From NCBI GenBank assembly GCA_023238725.1, contig CM041545.1:12803782-12867781 (forward strand): DNA of 64,000 nucleotides, written 5' to 3'. Source of the DNA: Scortum barcoo (lineage: Eukaryota; Chordata; Actinopteri; Centrarchiformes; Terapontidae). The translations under genes and the position numbers were made by a program. Numbering within the stretch: the first letter of the stretch is position 1; every line of letters starts with the position of its first letter. A model generated the notes under the pieces. That model did no database searches. It was not told the DNA's origin and worked only from the letters and a program-made list of their open reading frames with translations. Shown piece by piece: positions 60,801-64,000 of the stretch.

Positions 60801-62344
60801 GGGTTATTGGCTCTTTTTTAAACAAACATGCTCAAAAGAGTGGCTCAGTGTTCATCACAGCTTATGAGAGGGGGCTGTGTGCATGCGTGTGTGTGTGTGT
60901 GTGTGTGTGTCTGAGGTGAAGGTGGAGCGGGATGTGAGCCCATCGTCCCACTGTGACTTTTTCAAATGTGCAGGTTTGTTTTCCCTCCATAAATGACAGA
61001 GACACGTAGACATAATTTTGTGCAGACATTCGTGGTCCTCAGAAGACAAATCCTGATGACTTTAATCTGCAGCGCCACCATGAGGTTGACATTTCTGTTT
61101 TTGAGTAAAAATGTCTCGACAACTATTGGACAGCTTAAAATGAAGTTTTGCACACATATTCACGCTCCTCACATGATAAATAGTTTAGTTTAAGAACAAA
61201 TACCTGTAAAACTTTGTGCTTGGTGCTAATTACCAAATGTTGGCATGCAAGAAAGTGAACACTGTTAATATTATGCCTGCTAAGCACCAGCATGTAAGCA
61301 ATGCCATAGTGAGTGTGTTGATGCTATCATTTAGCTGGCTGTGGGGTCTTGTTTGTTAAGCATTCAGGATATAACATGGACTTTTCCTATTTCTTATTTC
61401 CTAAAAAATAGGAGACCCCAGACAGTAACTGTGGAGCCTCCTCCTTCCCAGACATCTTCCCCTAGAGAGAAATATGTCACCTTGAACTCCATCGGCCTTT
61501 GGAAAATTCAGGAGGGCGTGAGCAGCGTCTCTGCAAACATGAATGCGCTTTATGTTCATTATGTATTTTAGACTTTGTTAAAGAGCAACTTGCTGAGGTG
61601 TTTATGTTTTTATTTTAGAGCTTTCCATTCGGACTGATGAAGTGCTACATTTGTCGGGATGACGGTGAAAATCCAGAAATAGCAAAAATGTTAAACACAA
61701 ATCATTTGATGCCTTCCATTTGCACGCAGACAGCGGCAGTCTGGCAAACAGTCTTTGCTGACCAGTCGTTACTGAATTGGGAACAATCACTCCAAATGAC
61801 ATTTGATTACCTCATTTACTATTCTCGGATATCACCTCCTAGTAATACTGTATGTGCGTGTTGGTGGCCGGTTTACACTGGGGAGTGGAAAAGGCTGCAT
61901 TTGATAGCCAGGCCAGCGAACTGCGCCCCTTGCTCCCCCTTAATACTGCAGGTTTTTAAAGACCAGTGCCAAGAAAAATTATCTACAACAGAGGACGGCA
62001 TGGGATGAAATTAAATACAGCAGTAAAGTTCATCCGGAGCAAAAAACTAACTTCAAATAAAACAGAAAATCAGAGGCAAACTGCTGGACTGCCAGATGAT
62101 TTACCCACCAGCGCTGCCAAAATGTGAGTACTAAAACACCAGGGGAGTGGGGGTGTGAGTTAAACCACTGCTCTCAAGTCTGCATTTGTGTGTGTGTGTG
62201 GGAGGGCTGTGTGTTTGTGTGTGTGGGCATGTGGATTGGTTATGTATTTAGGTGTGTGACTGTTTTTGAGTAACTGAGCGTGTGACATACTGGCTCTCCA
62301 TCTGGCCCAGGTGGTCCTCTCTCGCCAAAGTCCCCTGGAAACCC
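36796..62344 (-). CDS. col27a1: Collagen alpha-1(XXVII) chain, 3' part (5' end off the right edge)
   Basis: A fibrillar collagen gene with 49 traced exons: 43 triple-helix exons (38225-62344), one helix-end exon (38079-38105) and five C-propeptide exons. Helix exons are 54, 108, 45, 36 or 18 nt (two exceptions of 63 and 57 nt), start on a Gly codon and are phase-symmetric. They code 826 helix residues; type XXVII helices are about 990-1,000, so roughly 170 residues plus the N-terminal domains lie beyond 64000. The C-terminus (RVQMNFLHLLSSE, IIIHCLN, HYHLEVGPVCFL) is what I recall for COL27A1. COL24A1 is the nearest alternative. The product is secreted, homotrimeric, and acts in cartilage and notochord/spine matrix. 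Fish can carry two copies (a/b), which I cannot tell apart here. Confidence 0.92.
38079..38825 (-). CDS. col27a1: col27a1 end of triple helix and helix/propeptide junction
   Basis: Exons 38753-38815 (63 nt), 38612-38665 (54), 38490-38525 (36), 38357-38374 (18), 38225-38260 (36) and 38079-38105 (27). The helix ends GSPGPRGPPGPP. The 27-nt exon GAPRVPPSF then breaks the Gly-X-Y pattern and starts the telopeptide/propeptide linker. The 63-nt exon holds seven perfect triplets. The 18-nt exon has only two triplets (GLQGPR). Very short helix exons near the C-terminal end are usual in fibrillar collagens of this subgroup. Confidence 0.9.
39666..41874 (-). CDS. col27a1: col27a1 triple-helix exons, block 1
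   Basis: Exons 41818-41874 (57 nt), 41678-41731, 41540-41593, 41379-41432, 40862-40915 (54 each), 40538-40645, 40171-40278, 39829-39936 (108 each) and 39666-39719 (54). All read as perfect Gly-X-Y except 41818-41874, where an extra Glu in GDDGKVEGPPGPQ gives a one-residue interruption. 40862-40915 is very basic (GQKGKKGQSGQKGTRG), a possible heparin or chaperone contact, which is inference. Confidence 0.93.
42305..44192 (-). CDS. col27a1: col27a1 triple-helix exons, block 2
   Basis: Exons 44139-44192, 43700-43753, 43465-43518, 43322-43375 (54 nt each), 43060-43167 (108), 42891-42944 (54), 42662-42769 (108), 42493-42546 and 42305-42358 (54 each). Every exon begins with Gly and has an unbroken Gly-X-Y pattern. 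43060-43167 is strongly charged (GEKGDMGQEGDKGEKGE). The 108-nt exons represent fused 54-nt units. Confidence 0.93.
43538..43557. repeat. (CA)n microsatellite
   Basis: About ten CA units, 20 bp right of col27a1 exon 43465-43518, so within the intron just before its splice acceptor in transcript direction. Confidence 0.9.
44193..45796. other. col27a1 intron, 1.6 kb
   Basis: AT-rich. No Gly-X-Y exon on the minus strand and no recognised mobile element or RNA. Confidence 0.6.
45797..47227 (-). CDS. col27a1: col27a1 triple-helix exons, block 3
   Basis: Exons 47174-47227 (54 nt), 46844-46888 (45), 46207-46251 (45) and 45797-45850 (54), coding GAIGPDGPTGEMGLQGKT, GPDGPPGKIGFPGPQ, GKIGEPGETGPKGFP and GIQGPSGPPGDKGIAGEP. 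Triplets are perfect and splice sites are canonical. Confidence 0.92.
47228..50579. other. col27a1 intron, 3.4 kb
   Basis: The largest visible intron of this gene. It holds a poly-A run at 50178-50197 and several chance open frames (for example 49003-49425). No Gly-X-Y exon was seen; adjacent exons are phase-symmetric, so a missed exon could not be excluded by phase. Confidence 0.55.
50580..53331 (-). CDS. col27a1: col27a1 triple-helix exons, block 4
   Basis: Exons 53278-53331 (54 nt), 53122-53166 (45), 52986-53039 (54), 52843-52896 (54), 51290-51343 (54) and 50580-50633 (54). Translations include GRMGRKGFPGKVGPEGVK, GEPGIPGKVGPMGER and GHPGTPGETGPTGPPGRP. No Gly substitution was found. Confidence 0.92.
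51344..52842. other. col27a1 intron with CA/TG microsatellites
   Basis: CA runs near 51360-51372 and 51634-51660, and a TG run near 52130-52167. Nothing else recognised. Confidence 0.6.
53332..55136. other. col27a1 intron with purine-rich tract and (CT)n
   Basis: An A/G-rich stretch spans about 53935-54190 and a pure (CT)n run lies at 54852-54879. No collagen exon, RNA gene or transposon recognised. Confidence 0.6.
54852..54879. repeat. (CT)n microsatellite
   Basis: Fourteen uninterrupted CT units in a col27a1 intron. Confidence 0.95.
55137..56793 (-). CDS. col27a1: col27a1 triple-helix exons, block 5
   Basis: Exons 56740-56793, 56262-56315, 55979-56032, 55841-55894, 55331-55384 (54 nt each) and 55137-55181 (45). 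Translations include GEVGIPGEQGEIGYKGDK, GKIGERGPDGAPGPLGPE and GFPGDMGPPGENGLEGPK. All perfect triplets. Confidence 0.92.
55480..55805 (+). repeat. Teleost dispersed repeat, family C copy 1
   Basis: Core phrases are CACAGCAACTATTAGATGAA, TTTGGCTTATGACCGAACAC, CATCAGCCTCAGCTATACTT and TAGTACTAATTACCAAATGT. I recognise this order as a common fish intronic repeat. A more diverged relative lies at 61020-61340. Confidence 0.6.
56072..56165 (+). repeat. Fragment of dispersed repeat family A
   Basis: GGGAAATATGCTTATTTGCT, then TTCTTGCTGTGAGTTAGATG and AGAGGATC, resembles the 5' part of the same family as 57385-57610. The downstream core (AGCTAGCCTGGC) is absent. Confidence 0.5.
56794..58181. other. 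col27a1 intron holding repeat family A copy 2
   Basis: 1.4 kb. Apart from the repeat at 57385-57610 I see only AT-rich sequence. Confidence 0.55.
57385..57610 (+). repeat. Teleost dispersed repeat, family A copy 2
   Basis: Starts ACTTACTCGCTTTCTTGTTG, passes GAGAAACAGCTAGCCTGGCT and ACAAATACCTCTCAAGCTAA, and ends near CACATTCAAAC. It has the same phrase order as 5981-6180, about 51 kb away. Confidence 0.6.
58182..62344 (-). CDS. col27a1: col27a1 triple-helix exons, block 6 (most 5' in window)
   Basis: Exons 62291-62344 (54 nt), 60690-60734 (45), 58467-58520 (54) and 58182-58226 (45), coding GFPGDFGERGPPGPDGEP, GEMGAPGPNGVSGLI, GDMGPMGEMGLPGPNGLK and GVPGNPGEPGLKGDK. The exon at 62291 starts with a normal AG acceptor (plus-strand CT at 62345), so the gene continues to the right. 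Confidence 0.9.
58521..60689. other. col27a1 intron with a 12-bp tandem repeat
   Basis: 2.2 kb. It contains the tandem array 58731-58782 and a GC-rich patch at about 60080-60250. No collagen exon recognised. Confidence 0.55.
58731..58782. repeat. 12-bp GC-rich tandem repeat
   Basis: GCGCAGCACTGT repeats about four times with drift at both ends (CACTGCGCGCAG first, GCACACAGCACT last). Confidence 0.85.
60886..60911. repeat. (GT)n microsatellite
   Basis: About twelve uninterrupted GT units in a col27a1 intron. Confidence 0.9.
61020..61340 (+). repeat. Teleost dispersed repeat, family C copy 2 (diverged)
   Basis: Shares with 55480-55805 the order TCTCGACAACTATTGGA, ACAAATACCTGTAAAACTTT and GTGCTAATTACCAAATGTT, then TATGCCTGCTAAGCACCAGC, a 3' part I also associate with this fish repeat. 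It appears rearranged or diverged. Confidence 0.5.
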
Positions 62345-64000
62345 CTGCGGACAGAGAGAGTGACTTTTATGCTTAGCTGCACACAGACAGCGACAGTCAA
62401 ACTCAAACATAATCATATCAATAATATAAAGAGTTCTGATGGTTTATAAAACCTGCAATAGCTAATTATTTGGCTACTTTGGGGCACTGGAAGCTCGTAG
62501 AGAAGACAACATAGATATATCATCGCCTTCTAAGTCAAAATGATGAACTTGTCATCAAACTGTTGTTTATTTATACATTCAACAGATATGAAACAACATT
62601 ATCATTATTTTGGAGTCGTGTTTCTGATCACCTGATGAATGTCCAGTATTTACTCTCCTTTTGTTTCTAGCACCCGCAATTCCTGAGGGAAATATCTGCC
62701 TCTTTAGTTGCTAAGTTCTTCACTATGTGCACCAGCTAATTGTTAAATTTGTTTGTTTGCTGTTTGGTGCTGGGCAGTTAACATGTTCTTTTAACAAGAG
62801 ATTTTTTTGATGAAAACGGCTGCACCAGCAGTAAACAAAGCAGTAAAGTTACGGACCAGACAACAAAATCAATGAGCTGAAAGAAGATGCTTTGAAGCTC
62901 AGCTGAGGGAAGTGCAAAGTCAGGTGATAAGTCTTTGTAGTTTCATCACTACGAGCGTCTCACATAAAAGTAGTAATTTGATCTATTGTTAACATAAAAT
63001 AATTTGTACTTTAAAGTAGAATAAACACAATTAAAGATAATATCAATTACATAGCTGGTGCAAGACTGCTGCAATAAAAAAATAAAAAAATCACAGTCCT
63101 CAATTACGGGATTAAAGAAATTCATTGTAAAATATAACAGAAATGCTTTTCTTTGGAGGAGGGTGAGTAAATTATTCTGTGTTAAAATGAGAGAGTCAGA
63201 TTTACAGAGCTGTTTCACAAATACCACAAGCACAGCCGATAGAGTTGCTACTGTAATTGCACGGCAATTAAAACAATTTCAGAGTCAAACACAACATAAA
63301 GTAATCTGAAATATGTGCAAAATAAAAGCATAATGGCTCCATTATATGCATTAAATCAATCAGCTGTAGGGCGGGGGCAGCAAACTGTTCTACTTGGGCT
63401 AAGTACGCAGCCAAGTAATTACTCTGTCCATTTAGCAGTAAATGGGATGCTAATCTGAGCTATGCTAACAATTGGTGGGGCTGCAAAGAGAAACCACAGC
63501 TGCTGAAAGCACGAGCGCCAATGTATCTTAAACCCTGACCCTCTAGAAGCACTTCATAATGGCTAGGTTGTGCTATTGTGGCCTCTACACATTGTTTCAA
63601 AATGCTAATTACTGTAGATACCTTCAGAAAATGGCAGTTATTTTTGCAATAGAGATGTTTCAGATATACACCGTGTATATTTATCTTATTCTCTGACTCG
63701 CCTTGGAAATAGAATCCGCTGACTAAATGTAAGTCTTTGTATTTGAGTTTGCAGTTTTTTTTTTTTTTTATGGAGGAAACCAGTCTGGGACAATTTTGAC
63801 ATTTAGACTTCATATTTAAACAATAATAAATCCTTGTGACTGATGGTATGTAAATCTTCACCCACCCTTCAACTTACAGACACATCCTGTCAGGTTAATG
63901 ACGTGAACGTAACTGCGCTAAATGCTGTAATTGCAAGAAAAAGCTCTTTTATGTTTCTGCTAAGCTACTGGAGGATTGCATGGGACTGGTGGTAAGAAAT
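62345..64000. other. col27a1 intron running off the right edge
   Basis: At least 1.66 kb of AT-rich sequence. No Gly-X-Y exon was found, and the short open frames show no domain. Confidence 0.55.

Larger units (their letters stand above)
60735..62290. other. col27a1 intron with (GT)n and repeat family C copy 2
   Basis: 1.6 kb. A (GT)n run lies at 60886-60911, a diverged dispersed repeat at 61020-61340 and a GT-rich stretch at about 62188-62226. No collagen exon recognised. Confidence 0.55.

Noticed and set aside
36796..64000. miR-455, known to be hosted in a COL27A1 intron in vertebrates
   Set aside because: I looked for the reverse complement of both mature arms in the visible introns and found neither. 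Its host intron is nearer the 5' end and probably lies beyond 64000.

Overview
The window reads as vertebrate, almost certainly teleost fish, nuclear DNA. It has short GT-AG exons separated by AT-rich introns, CA/TG microsatellites, a decayed Tc1-family transposon and dispersed repeats that I recognise as common in fish genomes. No prokaryotic gene, rRNA, tRNA or CRISPR array is supported. Both genes lie on the minus strand, so their 5' ends are on the right. Exon borders were placed by hand from splice sites, reading frame and homology recalled from memory. No alignment was run.

Positions 315-30293 hold a large centrosomal coiled-coil gene, best called cdk5rap2. I traced 49 exons of the long form, and the codon phase closes at every junction. 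They give about 2,945 residues, and at least one last coding exon lies off the left edge. The N-terminus, the CM1 motif and the C-terminal region resemble CDK5RAP2. Other exons keep segments I associate with the paralogue PDE4DIP (myomegalin). Inside the gene, at 19261-20313, is an extra in-frame first exon. It starts with a CxxC...CxxC domain like that of the short myomegalin (SMYLE) isoform and carries an SxIP-type EB1-binding motif. A short CM1-less isoform from an internal promoter is therefore likely.

Positions 30294-36795 separate the genes: a GC/CpG-richer promoter zone, a broken Tc1-like element (32326-33916), and probably the 3'UTR of the next gene.

Positions 36796-62344 hold the 3' part of a fibrillar collagen gene, col27a1. 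It shows five C-propeptide exons ending in the COL27A1-type C-terminus, one junction exon, and 43 triple-helix exons (mostly 54, 108 or 45 nt) coding 826 residues. The rest of the helix and the N-terminal domains lie beyond the right edge. Its introns carry most of the dispersed repeats. CDK5RAP2 and COL27A1 are both on human 9q32-q33, which supports both names. The two genes work in different places, centrosome/microtubule organisation and cartilage extracellular matrix, and nothing suggests functional coupling.
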